Part shown: in pieces, positions 17,259 through 25,644 of the stretch | Numbering within the stretch: the first letter of the stretch is position 1 | Layout of the letters: each line of letters starts with the position of its first letter | Assembly: GCF_001543245.1 (NCBI RefSeq) | Contig: NZ_CP014163.1 | Span: forward strand, 974,387-1,038,386 | Reading direction: 5' to 3' | Length of the DNA stretch: 64,000 nt | DNA from: Aerococcus urinaehominis | GTDB lineage: Bacteria; Bacillota; Bacilli; Lactobacillales; Aerococcaceae | Program-made: the position numbers and the translations under genes | Notes under the pieces: generated by a model | Seen by the model: only the letters and a program-made list of their open reading frames with translations | What the model was told of the DNA's origin: nothing | The model's database searches: none

Positions 17259-18251
17259 ATGAAAAAGATTATTAATGACCCTAGCCAAGTTGTCCAAGAA
17301 ATGCTGCACGGCATTGAGACCGCCCATGCTGATTTAATATACCGGCCCCAAGATAGTCAAGTGATTGCCCGCAAGGTTGAGACTCCTTCTATCGTGGGGA
17401 TTATCTCTGGTGGTGGTTCAGGTCACGAGCCTAGCCATGCCGGTTTTGTTGGTAAAGGGATGCTATCTGCTGCCGCCTGCGGAGAAGTTTTCACCTCACC
17501 ATCTCCTGACCAGGTTTTAACTGCTATCAAGGCAGCTGATAACGGTCAAGGTGTCTTCTTAATTATTAAAAATTACAGTGGTGATGTCATGAATTTCGAA
17601 ATGGCCATGGAACTAGCTGAAATCGAAGATATTAAAACCGCTTCAGTAGTAGTTGATGATGACATTGCTATCGAGGATTCTTCCTTTACAGCTGGCCGTC
17701 GTGGTGTTGCTGGTACCGTTCTCATGCACAAAATCATCGGCTACTATGCTGACCAAGGCAAAACTTTAGATGAACTAAAAGCAATTGCTGACCAAGTAAA
17801 TGCTCACCTGGCAACAATCGGTTTAGCCCTTACTGCAGCTACCGTACCAGAAGTCGGTAAACCTGGTTTTGAAATTGCCGACGATGAATTTGAATACGGT
17901 ATCGGCATCCATGGCGAACCCGGCTATCGACGTGAAAAAATGAAAACTAGCCAGGAGATGGCCCAAGAATTGACCTCCCAACTTAAAGGTGAGCTGAACT
18001 GGCAGGATGGAGATCATTATGCCGTTCTCGTTAACGGTATGGGGGCGACACCCCTGGTTGAGCTCTATATCTTTTGGCAAGATGTGGCCCGTTTGTTAGC
18101 CGATGAAGGCTTAAATATTGATTTTGTCAAGGTTGATGAATTTATGACCAGCCTAGATATGGCCGGCCTTTCTCTGACACTATTAGCCTTAGACGACCAA
18201 GACTGGCTGACTGCCCTTAATAGCCCTGTAGACACTATTGCTTGGAGGTAA
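17259..18251 (+). CDS. dhaK: Dihydroxyacetone kinase subunit DhaK
   Basis: DhaK binds dihydroxyacetone covalently as a hemiaminal on a histidine and accepts phosphate from DhaL to give dihydroxyacetone phosphate. The 330-residue protein has the conserved ISGGGSGHEPSHAGFVG motif near residue 49 and the hemiaminal histidine in GIGIHGEPG near residue 219. An AGGAGG site precedes the ATG, 28 bases after dhaM. dhaL starts three bases after its stop, so translation is probably coupled. Confidence 0.95.
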   Translation: MKKIINDPSQVVQEMLHGIETAHADLIYRPQDSQVIARKVETPSIVGIISGGGSGHEPSHAGFVGKGMLSAAACGEVFTSPSPDQVLTAIKAADNGQGVFLIIKNYSGDVMNFEMAMELAEIEDIKTASVVVDDDIAIEDSSFTAGRRGVAGTVLMHKIIGYYADQGKTLDELKAIADQVNAHLATIGLALTAATVPEVGKPGFEIADDEFEYGIGIHGEPGYRREKMKTSQEMAQELTSQLKGELNWQDGDHYAVLVNGMGATPLVELYIFWQDVARLLADEGLNIDFVKVDEFMTSLDMAGLSLTLLALDDQDWLTALNSPVDTIAWR

Positions 18252-18254
18252 CTC

Positions 18255-18818
18255 ATGACTGTTGAAGAAGTACTAGCTTGGCTAAATCCCTGGCTAGATC
18301 AATTAATTGCTAAAAAAGATTACTTAAGTGACCTAGACCAAAAAATTGGCGACGGCGACCATGGTAATAACATGGCCCGCGGTGCCAAAGCGGTTCAAGA
18401 AAGCTTGGCCGCTAATACCCCTGATAATGTCAGCGACCTCTTTAAGCAAGTAGCTATGCAACTTATGTCTAAAGTTGGTGGCGCTGCTGGTCCACTTTAT
18501 GGCTCAGCCTTTCTCGGTATGGCCCAGAACGGTAGTGAAGATTATGGCGAGCTCTTTAGCGCTGGTTTAGACAAAATTAAAGCCCGGGGCAAGTCTGATG
18601 AAGGAGAAAAAACGATGATTGATGTCTGGGCACCTTGTGCTCAAGCCCTGGCCGACAAGCAGCTAGACCAGGCCACTATTGACCAAGCTCTGGCCACTGT
18701 CAAGGACTTGAAAGCCACTAAAGGTCGGGCTTCCTACTATGGCGACCGCTCAATTGGAGAAATGGATCCTGGTGCCCAATCATCAGCCTATTTGTTTGAA
18801 GCTATTCTAAATAAATGA
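18255..18818 (+). CDS. dhaL: Dihydroxyacetone kinase ADP-binding subunit DhaL
   Basis: DhaL holds ADP as a tightly bound coenzyme and shuttles phosphate between DhaM and DhaK. The 187-residue protein shows the Mg-ADP ligands in KIGDGDHGNNM near residue 30, the GGAAGPLYG loop near residue 76, and the C-terminal GRASYYGDRSIGEMDPGA cap. GGAGG lies five bases before the ATG and overlaps the dhaK end. No dhaS activator or glycerol dehydrogenase gene lies nearby. Confidence 0.95.
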   Translation: MTVEEVLAWLNPWLDQLIAKKDYLSDLDQKIGDGDHGNNMARGAKAVQESLAANTPDNVSDLFKQVAMQLMSKVGGAAGPLYGSAFLGMAQNGSEDYGELFSAGLDKIKARGKSDEGEKTMIDVWAPCAQALADKQLDQATIDQALATVKDLKATKGRASYYGDRSIGEMDPGAQSSAYLFEAILNK

Positions 18819-18859
18819 GTCGAACTCAGTAGAGCAAATACTCAGATTATAATAGTTTA

Positions 18860-18874
18860 AATTGTCTGAAAACT
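18860..18874 (+). promoter_or_regulatory. CodY-like box upstream of ilvD
   Basis: AATTGTCTGAAAACT matches the CodY consensus AATTTTCWGAAAATT at 13 of 15 positions and ends two bases before the ilvD -35. Branched-chain amino acid genes are classic CodY targets, so repression by CodY with isoleucine/valine or GTP is plausible. Confidence 0.65.
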
Positions 18875-18876
18875 CT

Positions 18877-18905
18877 TTGACTAAGACTAGCTATTGTGCT
18901 AAAGT
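18877..18905 (+). promoter_or_regulatory. Sigma-A promoter of ilvD
   Basis: TTGACT, a 17-base spacer and TAAAGT lie 39 bases upstream of the ATG at 18945. Confidence 0.65.
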
Positions 18906-18944
18906 TTGAGTATCTATACTTGCCAATTTAGAGGAGTGAAGCAA

Positions 18945-20693
18945 ATGGCTAAGGATGAAAAAGATTTACGTATTCAAAGTCAAGTCTTCGATGGTCCCCT
19001 CCGTGTCCCTAACCGGGCAATGATGCGGGCTGTTGGTTTAGACGACGAACAATTTGCCCAACCAAAAGTTGGGGTCGCTAATACAGAGAGCCAGGTTACC
19101 CCATGTAATATGCACATGGGTGAACTAGCTAATGAGGCGATTCAGGGTATCAAGGACCATGGTTTCCATCCCTTTGAATTCCATACCATTACCATTTCTG
19201 ATGGTATTTCTATGGGAACGCCAGGTATGCGTTACTCCCTACCCTCTCGTGATTTAATTGCTGATTCCATTGAAACAGTGGTTAATGGGGAATCGATGGA
19301 TGGCGTAGTAGCCTTTGGTGGCTGTGATAAAAATATCCCAGGTTGCTTGATCGGTATCGCCAATGCTGGTGTCCCTGCCGTCTTCGTATACGGTGGTACC
19401 ATTATGCCAGGTAATCTAGACGGAGAAGATTTGGATATTGTCTCCGCCTTCGAAGCTGTTGGTCAGTTCAACGCCGGCACCATCGATGAAGAACGTTTAA
19501 CAGCCGTAGAAAAAAACGCCTGTCCAGGACCTGGCGCTTGTGGTGGTATGTATACTGCCAACACTATGGCCTCTGCAGCTGAAGCCCTAGGCATGTCACT
19601 GCCAGGTTCATCTAGCCATCCAGCGATTACCCAAGATAAGCATGATGATTCACGGGCAGCTGGTGAAGCAGTTTGCCGCTTGATTGAAAAACGCATCTAC
19701 CCTAAAGATATCATGACCAAAGAAGCCTTCGAAAATGCGATTACGGTCGTGATGGCCTTAGGTGGATCTACTAATGCTATCCTCCACCTCTTAGCGATTG
19801 CTCATGCCGTGGAAGTCGACCTTGGTTTAGAAGACTTTGAACGGATTCAAAAACGGGTCCCTCATATCGCTGACTTAAAACCTTCTGGTCGCTATGTCTT
19901 TAATGACTTGTACAATGTTGGTGGTGTGCCTGCTGTTATGAAGTACCTCCTAAAAGAAGGCTTCTTGCATGGTGATTGTTTAACTGTTACTGGTAAAACC
20001 ATGGCCGAAAATCTTGAAGATTTCGATGACCTTAAAGCAGGTCAAGATGTGATTATGTCCCTAGAGAATCCTAAACGGGCTGACGGTCCATTAGTTATCC
20101 TACGTGGTAACATCGCGCCTAATGCCTGTGTGTCTAAATTATCCGGTGTTTCAGTTACCCACTTTACCGGTCCAGCTAAAGTTTATGACACTGAAGATGA
20201 AGCAGTCCAAGCTGCCATTAATAACGACATTGTCGCTGGTGACGCTGTTATCGTCCGCTATGTTGGACCTAAGGGCGGACCAGGTATGCCAGAAATGTTA
20301 TCCCTGTCTTCTATTTTAGTTGGTAAGGGCCTGGGTGAAGCCTGTGCCCTCTTAACTGACGGTCGTTTCTCTGGTGGTACGCATGGTTTAGTTGTTGGTC
20401 ATATTGCCCCTGAAGCCATGGTTGGTGGCCCAATCGGCTTAGTTGAAAATGGTGATATGGTAACGATTGATACCATTAATCGGACCATTGATGTCGATGT
20501 CAGCGAAGAAGAATTTGAACGTCGTCGTAGCCAATGGCAACCACGTCAAATCCTACAAAAAGGCGCCCTAGGTAAATATGCCCATAACGTTACCTCAGCT
20601 GACCGCGGCGCTGTCACTGACTATGTTAACCGTCGTAAAGAAGATGATGTCTTCTTACACGAAGATTGGGCCCAAGAGCTAATGGATAAATAA
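18945..20693 (+). CDS. ilvD: Dihydroxy-acid dehydratase IlvD
   Basis: IlvD dehydrates 2,3-dihydroxyisovalerate and 2,3-dihydroxy-3-methylvalerate, the third shared step of valine and isoleucine synthesis. The 582-residue protein has the iron-sulfur cysteines in [18 protein letters not shown] and [18 protein letters not shown], plus the C-terminal active-site region [10 protein letters not shown] set the start at 18945, where AGGAG lies eight bases upstream; an in-frame upstream extension of 13 codons has no such site. Other ilv genes are absent here apart from ilvE 2.4 kb away, so a full pathway is not shown. A sugar-acid dehydratase is less likely given the motifs. Confidence 0.92.
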   Translation: MAKDEKDLRIQSQVFDGPLRVPNRAMMRAVGLDDEQFAQPKVGVANTESQVTPCNMHMGELANEAIQGIKDHGFHPFEFHTITISDGISMGTPGMRYSLPSRDLIADSIETVVNGESMDGVVAFGGCDKNIPGCLIGIANAGVPAVFVYGGTIMPGNLDGEDLDIVSAFEAVGQFNAGTIDEERLTAVEKNACPGPGACGGMYTANTMASAAEALGMSLPGSSSHPAITQDKHDDSRAAGEAVCRLIEKRIYPKDIMTKEAFENAITVVMALGGSTNAILHLLAIAHAVEVDLGLEDFERIQKRVPHIADLKPSGRYVFNDLYNVGGVPAVMKYLLKEGFLHGDCLTVTGKTMAENLEDFDDLKAGQDVIMSLENPKRADGPLVILRGNIAPNACVSKLSGVSVTHFTGPAKVYDTEDEAVQAAINNDIVAGDAVIVRYVGPKGGPGMPEMLSLSSILVGKGLGEACALLTDGRFSGGTHGLVVGHIAPEAMVGGPIGLVENGDMVTIDTINRTIDVDVSEEEFERRRSQWQPRQILQKGALGKYAHNVTSADRGAVTDYVNRRKEDDVFLHEDWAQELMDK

Positions 20694-20712
20694 TCAATTG
20701 AATAAATATATC

Positions 20713-20745
20713 AAAAAGGAGTTGGCTTATGACCAACTCCTTTTT
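20713..20745. terminator. Bidirectional intrinsic terminator
   Basis: A 13 bp stem AAAAAGGAGTTGG / CCAACTCCTTTTT lies between ilvD and the convergent P-type ATPase gene. Confidence 0.85.
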
Positions 20746-20788
20746 GCTGTCCAAATATTTTACTTAGTTTAAGTTCACCAAGCCTAAA

Positions 20789-22720
20789 CTATTTTCTGAC
20801 AGGTAATAATAAGCGTAAACCGTTCAAAATAACCATCAAAGTTGACCCCTCATGTAAAATGACACCCAAAGTAATGTCAGTCATTTCCAAGAAGTTTAAA
20901 GTTACCAATACCACGACCACAAACATAGCAAAAATAATATTTTGCCAGGTCACTCGCTCCATTTTACGCGCCACCTTGTGGGCATAGACTAATTTGGACA
21001 AGTCGTTTTTCATCAATACCAAGTCTGCCACATCAATAGCCACATCGGTTCCTTCACCCATGGCGACACCAACATCTGCTGTCACTAGGGCCGGCGCATC
21101 ATTTACGCCATCGCCTAGCATAGCAGTTAAACCATGTTGGTCTTGCAAGGCCTTAATATGGTCAGCCTTCTCTTCGGGTAGAATATTAGCATCAACTTGA
21201 TCTAAGCCTAATTCTTGACCGACACTTTGACCAGTTAATTGACTATCACCGGTCAACATGGCGGTATGGACATCCTGGTCTTTAAAGTAGTTAATCGCTG
21301 CTTTAGCCACATCTGTTGGTAAATCCATTAGGGCTATATAACCTAATACCTGGTCATCCCTACCAACTAAAACAACCGTTTTACCTTGGCCTTGGAGGTC
21401 ACTTACTACTGCTAACTCTTCGGTAAAACTAGTTGGCTTACCAATCCGATAACGGTGACCCTGGTAATCAGCCACTAAACCAATACCCGTCTCATTATGG
21501 GCCGTGATATCTGGACTAGCCACCTGGTCAGCAAAGCGTTCAACAATCGCAGTTGCTAGCGGATGGTTGGCACCTTTTTCCATACCTACGACAATCGCTA
21601 AAATTTCTTCTTGATCTAGATCCGCTTTAAAATCATAATCCGTCACCTGAGGTTTCCCAGTGGTCAAGGTTCCTGTTTTATCAAAAGCTACGGCTTTAAG
21701 ACCAGCCAAATGAGATAGGTAATTAGCCCCTTTTACTAGCACACCATAGCGGGCCAAGTTGGAAATAGCTGACAGGCTGGTGGGAAGGGCCGCAGCAGCT
21801 AAGGCACAAGGAGAAACTGAAATTAAGAAGACCATAGTCCGGTAAAAACTATACTCCCAGGTCCAACCAATGGCATAGTGACCGAAGATAAAGACTAAAG
21901 GTACCATAATCAGGGCTAAAGTCACATAGCGTGGCTCTAATTTTTTGATTAGCGTGGCCGTTTTACTCTGGCTGGTCTGGGCATTTTTTACCATATCCAT
22001 AATTTGAGCTAAAACTGTTGCTTCTGGATTAGTAGTTACTTTCATTTTAAAGGCCTGGCTACCATTAATGGTGCCGGCAAAAACCTGGTCACCAATCGCT
22101 TTCTCACGTGGGATAGACTCACCGTTAATAGCTGACTCATCAATAACTGCCTGACCACTGGTAATCTCACCATCGATAGGAATTTGGTCACCATTTAAGA
22201 CTTGTACTTGGTCACCGATATTTAAATCGGCAACATCTACTAATTGAGTTGATCCATCTGCTTGGATGAGACGGGCCTGACTAGGATTCATATTTAGCAA
22301 GCGCGAAACCTCACGTTTAGATCGGTCATAGGCATAATCTTCGAGAAAGTGAGCGCCAGCAAAAATAAGAATCAAGAGGGCACCTTCTGAAAAATTGCCA
22401 ATAATCATGGCGCCAAAAGTAGCTAAAGACATAAGCAAGTGAACATTCGGAGCAAAGCGTCCTTGATCTTTACTATCTTTAATTGTATCCATGACACCCT
22501 CGCCAATGACATGGTAACCAGCACTAGCAATCGATAGCGTATAAAGGATATTACTAAGTAGCAGTTGGCGGTCACCAACTAATAAAGCTAAGAAAAATAG
22601 AACCAAACCTATTAAATAAAGGATAACCGGTAGTTTACCATGATTATGACTAGCTTGGTGGTCATGGTCATGATTATGATTATGTGTTTTTGTGTGATTA
22701 GTAGCGCTTGATTTTGACAT
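20789..22720 (-). CDS. P1B-4-type heavy-metal transporting ATPase
   Basis: This 643-residue pump couples ATP hydrolysis to metal export. It has a His-rich N-terminus (about residues 8-28), the phosphorylation site DKTGTLTTGKP, the GDGVNDAPAL hinge, and the membrane motifs SPC (in SVSPCALAAAALP) and HEGST near the C-terminus. SPC together with HEG(G/S)T is the signature of subgroup P1B-4, whose members export Fe(II), Co(II) or Zn(II), such as B. subtilis PfeT and Listeria FrvA. The ATG at 22720 is preceded by AGAGGAG at eight bases; a TTG six codons upstream is less likely. Two ArsR/SmtB-like inverted repeats in its promoter suggest metal-responsive repression. Confidence 0.92.
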   Translation of the reverse strand: MSKSSATNHTKTHNHNHDHDHQASHNHGKLPVILYLIGLVLFFLALLVGDRQLLLSNILYTLSIASAGYHVIGEGVMDTIKDSKDQGRFAPNVHLLMSLATFGAMIIGNFSEGALLILIFAGAHFLEDYAYDRSKREVSRLLNMNPSQARLIQADGSTQLVDVADLNIGDQVQVLNGDQIPIDGEITSGQAVIDESAINGESIPREKAIGDQVFAGTINGSQAFKMKVTTNPEATVLAQIMDMVKNAQTSQSKTATLIKKLEPRYVTLALIMVPLVFIFGHYAIGWTWEYSFYRTMVFLISVSPCALAAAALPTSLSAISNLARYGVLVKGANYLSHLAGLKAVAFDKTGTLTTGKPQVTDYDFKADLDQEEILAIVVGMEKGANHPLATAIVERFADQVASPDITAHNETGIGLVADYQGHRYRIGKPTSFTEELAVVSDLQGQGKTVVLVGRDDQVLGYIALMDLPTDVAKAAINYFKDQDVHTAMLTGDSQLTGQSVGQELGLDQVDANILPEEKADHIKALQDQHGLTAMLGDGVNDAPALVTADVGVAMGEGTDVAIDVADLVLMKNDLSKLVYAHKVARKMERVTWQNIIFAMFVVVVLVTLNFLEMTDITLGVILHEGSTLMVILNGLRLLLPVRK

Positions 22721-22738
22721 AATAGGAACTCCTCTCAA

Positions 22739-22754
22739 ATGAAAATATATTCAT
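22739..22754 (-). promoter_or_regulatory. Second ArsR/SmtB-type operator in the P-type ATPase leader
   Basis: ATGAA-N6-TTCAT, a 16 bp inverted repeat, lies between the start of transcription and the ribosome binding site. It repeats the core of the upstream operator 36 bases away, centre to centre. Confidence 0.6.
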
Positions 22755-22769
22755 GTAACCCTTATCTTT

Positions 22770-22797
22770 ATTATATGAATTAAATTTCATATGTCAA
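22770..22797 (-). promoter_or_regulatory. P-type ATPase promoter with ArsR/SmtB-type operator
   Basis: On the minus strand, TTGACA (22792-22797), a 16-base spacer and a perfect TATAAT (22770-22775) form the promoter. A perfect 7-6-7 inverted repeat, ATATGAA-N6-TTCATAT (22773-22792), fills the spacer. The form resembles operators of ArsR/SmtB sensors such as CzrA. No such regulator is encoded next to it. Confidence 0.75.
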
Positions 22798-22819
22798 GCA
22801 CCTATTAAGGTATTTGATA

Positions 22820-22946
22820 AAAATTTCTAGGCAACAGCTAGCAGTCACCTGCCACAAACCTGGCCGTTAACCATTACACCTGCTCGTCTAGCAGGACCAG
22901 TGAATAGCCACAAACGGCACGCGCCCTCTCTCTTTAAAGAGTAAAA
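22820..22946 (-). ncRNA. Candidate structured RNA between ilvE and the P-type ATPase gene
   Basis: On the minus strand a TATAAT (about 22943-22948) could start a transcript of about 120 bases. The transcript could fold into a long hairpin: GCCGTT pairs with AACGGC (22913-22918 with 22863-22868), enclosing a perfect CCTGCT / AGCAGG hairpin with loop AGACG (22880-22896). A 9-base direct repeat GCCACAAAC (plus strand, 22851 and 22907) and a GGCA/TGCC stem followed by five T residues (to about 22822) complete it. There is no coding potential and no known riboswitch that I recognise. Function and even transcription are unproven. Confidence 0.35.
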
Positions 22947-22974
22947 TTATAGCAAGCTATCTATCCACTAAAAA

Positions 22975-23021
22975 AAAGCCCCACCAGACTAGTTAATCAT
23001 TAACTTGCTTGGCGGAGCTTT
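22975..23021 (-). terminator. Terminator of ilvE
   Basis: A long hairpin has inner arms AGTTAA/TTAACT and outer arms AAGC..CC..CC / GG..GG..GCTT with two mismatches. It is followed on the minus strand by a seven-base T-run. Confidence 0.7.
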
Positions 23022-23064
23022 ATCTATATTTTATCCATTTATTGTAATCTATTTAGTTAGATGA

Positions 23065-24096
23065 TTAATCGACCATCACTACCCAACCCTCAGGCGCTTC
23101 TTTATCACCATATTGGATACCAGTTAATTCTTTATATAGGGCAGTCGTTAGTGGACCTGGTTGGTCGCTATAATCAAATTTGTGTTCTTCACCTTGGTGG
23201 GTAATTGAGCCAATCGGTGAAATCACAGCAGCTGTACCCATAGCGCCAGCTTCTTCGTAGCGACCTAAATCATCAATAAAGATATCTCCCTCTTCGACTG
23301 GCAATCCCAAACGGTTTTCAGCTAAGTAGAGAATTGACTTCTTGGTAATAGAAGGCAAAATTGAAGGCGAAGCTGGTGTGACAAACTTATGACCGTCACG
23401 TTCAATCACAAAGAAGTTAGCTGAACCTGCTTCTTCAATCTTAGTATGGGTAGCTGGATCTAAATAAACCACATCAGCATACCCCTCTGACTTAGCATCT
23501 TTACCTGGTTTTAGGGAAGCACCGTAGTTTCCAGCTACCTTAGCAGCACCTGTGCCATGAGGTGCCGCCCGATCATATTCAGAGGTGACAAACTTAGAGG
23601 TGCCAAATCCGCCTTTAAAGTAAGGGCCTACTGGCATTACGAATACTGAGAAGATATATTCAGGCGCTGGACCAACACCAATATTATCACCCGTTCCAAT
23701 CATAAATGGGCGGATATACAAGGTCGCACCAGATCCATATGGTGGGACAAAGTCAGCATTTGCCTTAACGGTTTCTTTAACCGCTTCAATAAATTTTTCT
23801 TCTGGATATTCAGGCATAATCAAGCGACGCGCTGAAGCATTCAGACGCTTAGCATTTTCATCAGGGCGGAAGAGACGGATTTGATCATCCTGGCCTCGAT
23901 AAGCCTTCATACCTTCAAAAATATTTTGTCCATAATGGAAGGCAGTCGATGCTTCAGAAACTGGAATCATATTGCTTTCTTCCAAGCCTTCCTTGTACCA
24001 CTGGCCATCCTTCCAATAAGCGCGCCAACGGTAGGGTAGATCCATATAACCAAACCCTAATTCTTCAAAATTAATGTCTTTTGCATCGATTGACAT
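23065..24096 (-). CDS. ilvE: Branched-chain amino acid aminotransferase
   Basis: IlvE interconverts leucine, isoleucine and valine with their 2-oxo acids, using glutamate/2-oxoglutarate and PLP. The 343-residue protein is a fold-type IV transaminase: QNIFEGMKAYRG near residue 57, the PLP lysine in AAKVAGNYGASL near residue 194, and the signature EAGSANFFVI near residue 233. AGGAGG lies just before the ATG, 38 bases after the ArsD-like gene, so the two may be co-transcribed. It could serve amino acid breakdown as well as synthesis. Confidence 0.94.
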   Translation of the reverse strand: MSIDAKDINFEELGFGYMDLPYRWRAYWKDGQWYKEGLEESNMIPVSEASTAFHYGQNIFEGMKAYRGQDDQIRLFRPDENAKRLNASARRLIMPEYPEEKFIEAVKETVKANADFVPPYGSGATLYIRPFMIGTGDNIGVGPAPEYIFSVFVMPVGPYFKGGFGTSKFVTSEYDRAAPHGTGAAKVAGNYGASLKPGKDAKSEGYADVVYLDPATHTKIEEAGSANFFVIERDGHKFVTPASPSILPSITKKSILYLAENRLGLPVEEGDIFIDDLGRYEEAGAMGTAAVISPIGSITHQGEEHKFDYSDQPGPLTTALYKELTGIQYGDKEAPEGWVVMVD

Positions 24097-24134
24097 CTGT
24101 CATTCCTCCTCAATTTTATAATACCATCTAGCCA

Positions 24135-24515
24135 CTAGCATGATGCTGGGCTAGGATCTAATGTGTAGTCTAGACCAACTAATTGCGATAATTTTTCATT
24201 AGAAGGAAATTCTCCCATTGAAGCAATCTTATCATTGATTAAGACAATTGGTAGAACATCTTCACCATAGACTTGTAATTTTTTTATCACAGCTTCTGTC
24301 CGTGAAAAGGTATAGGGGTCAGATGATGGGTCATGTAAAGTAACAAAATAACCATCAATTGACTGAAGCTGGGTAAAGAAAGCTTCAATCCTTTCCAATT
24401 CCTTTACATTAGCATGCTCATTGACAATTGGATTATCTGTTTTTTCGCAGGTCGGAGAGCCACCGCAGCAACCTAAAGTGGCGCCTAGGGGTTCAAATAA
24501 CTGAACTTTCTTCAT
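24135..24515 (-). CDS. ArsD-like thioredoxin-fold protein
   Basis: The 126-residue product resembles the ArsD arsenic metallochaperone family: it opens KVQLFEPLG, has vicinal cysteines in GCCGGSPTC near residues 15-23, and LPIVLINDKIASMGEFPS near residues 90-107, which matches the ArsD core. A final cysteine ends the chain. ArsD normally hands As(III) to ArsA, but no arsA, arsB or arsR is adjacent, so another thiol or metal role is possible. The start at 24515 has AGAGGGGGA at seven bases; a longer frame lacks a site. Confidence 0.75.
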   Translation of the reverse strand: MKKVQLFEPLGATLGCCGGSPTCEKTDNPIVNEHANVKELERIEAFFTQLQSIDGYFVTLHDPSSDPYTFSRTEAVIKKLQVYGEDVLPIVLINDKIASMGEFPSNEKLSQLVGLDYTLDPSPASC

Positions 24516-24646
24516 GGATAAAATCCCCCTCTTAGTAATAGCTATCATGATGATGATAATGATATGATTATAGTAGTAATTCTACCACAATTGCAAGTTC
24601 AATTGTTAGAATTGTCAGATTTTTTAGTTTTATTTGGAGGCTTAGT

Positions 24647-24892
24647 ATGAAAGACAAACAGTATCAACAATATATTATTTGGCGCCAACAAATGCAGATA
24701 ATGGGAGAAATTTTAGCTGATAGTGGCCATGATGATATCGCTAGTGATATGGGCGCCGCCCCCGCTTGGTCTGCTCAAGATCCCTTAGCCAGAGAAGATT
24801 TCAATGAAAGCTTAGCCAACCGTGGGCTTGATCATGTCAGTCAAAGCGAGATGATCCAATTTGAATTAGAATATGATGCATCACTTATTTAG
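24647..24892 (+). CDS. Small acidic protein, unknown
   Basis: The 81-residue cytoplasmic protein has no membrane segment or cysteine. It is rich in Gln, Asp and Ala (for example HDDIASDMGAAPAW) and begins with a basic, tyrosine-rich helix. TTGGAGG lies seven bases before the ATG, and a strong terminator follows. It is divergent from the ArsD-like gene. I do not recognise a family. Confidence 0.6.
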   Translation: MKDKQYQQYIIWRQQMQIMGEILADSGHDDIASDMGAAPAWSAQDPLAREDFNESLANRGLDHVSQSEMIQFELEYDASLI

Positions 24893-24913
24893 TTACCCTA
24901 ATTAGGGTAAAGT

Positions 24914-24942
24914 AAAAGGCTGGCAAATTTTGCCAGCCTTTT
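24914..24942. terminator. Bidirectional intrinsic terminator
   Basis: A 12 bp stem AAAAGGCTGGCA / TGCCAGCCTTTT lies between the small acidic protein gene and the convergent lrgB. Confidence 0.88.
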
Positions 24943-24945
24943 ATA

Positions 24946-25644
24946 CTAGAGACCTAATAAAGAAATAGTAATCGGCACTAGTACAGCAATTAAGATGCCA
25001 CAGATAACCATAGCCAGTGACGACATGGCCCCTTGGAGCTCATTGCGTTTAACCGACTCGGCTGTACCCATGGCGTGGGCTGCTGCCCCCATGCCTAAGC
25101 CACGAACAAAGTAAGAATCTACCTTAAAGATTTTAAAGATAACATCATTAACAATAACCCCAAAAATACCAGTCAAAATAACTGAACCGACAATGATTGG
25201 GACGATGCCACCAATCTCTTCAGTAATCCCCAGGGCAATGGCTGTCGTTACCGATTTAGCTAAAACAGACTTGAGGATAATGGTATCCATACTAAATAAA
25301 ACAGCAATTAACAGGATGGACAAAATACCTCCAACCATACCAACCAGACAAGAAACAAGAATAGCTAGGAAGTTTTCCTTTAAGACCTTGACTTGCTTAT
25401 AAACCGGTATAGCTAAAGCAATTGTGGCAGGCGTCAATAAGTAAGTGATAAAACTTGCGCTTTCTTGGTAAGCAGCGACATCCATATCGGTGACAAGTAA
25501 AACCAGGATAATTAAAACAACTGCTAATAGTAAGGGATGGGCTAAAGGCGACTTGATTTTACTGGATAGCCAAAGGCCGACAAAATACACAGCTAAAGTT
25601 AAGAAAAGCCCATAAGTTGGTAAACTAGTAAATAATTCCATCAT
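24946..25644 (-). CDS. lrgB: LrgB/CidB-family membrane protein
   Basis: LrgB works with LrgA; the pair has been linked to control of murein hydrolase activity and, in several species, to pyruvate uptake. The 232-residue protein has about seven membrane segments and the family hallmark MGAAAHAMGTAES near residue 188, plus GITEEIGGIVP near residue 138. The ATG overlaps the lrgA stop by four bases, and AGGAGG lies 10 bases upstream within lrgA. It is the last gene of the DUF2185-lrgA-lrgB operon. Confidence 0.92.
   Translation of the reverse strand: MMELFTSLPTYGLFLTLAVYFVGLWLSSKIKSPLAHPLLLAVVLIILVLLVTDMDVAAYQESASFITYLLTPATIALAIPVYKQVKVLKENFLAILVSCLVGMVGGILSILLIAVLFSMDTIILKSVLAKSVTTAIALGITEEIGGIVPIIVGSVILTGIFGVIVNDVIFKIFKVDSYFVRGLGMGAAAHAMGTAESVKRNELQGAMSSLAMVICGILIAVLVPITISLLGL

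Noticed and set aside
22880-22896. mini-ykkC (guanidine-II) riboswitch suggested by the CCTGCT-AGACG-AGCAGG hairpin
   Set aside because: That class needs two hairpins with ACGR loops before a guanidine-related gene; only one hairpin with a poor loop match is present.
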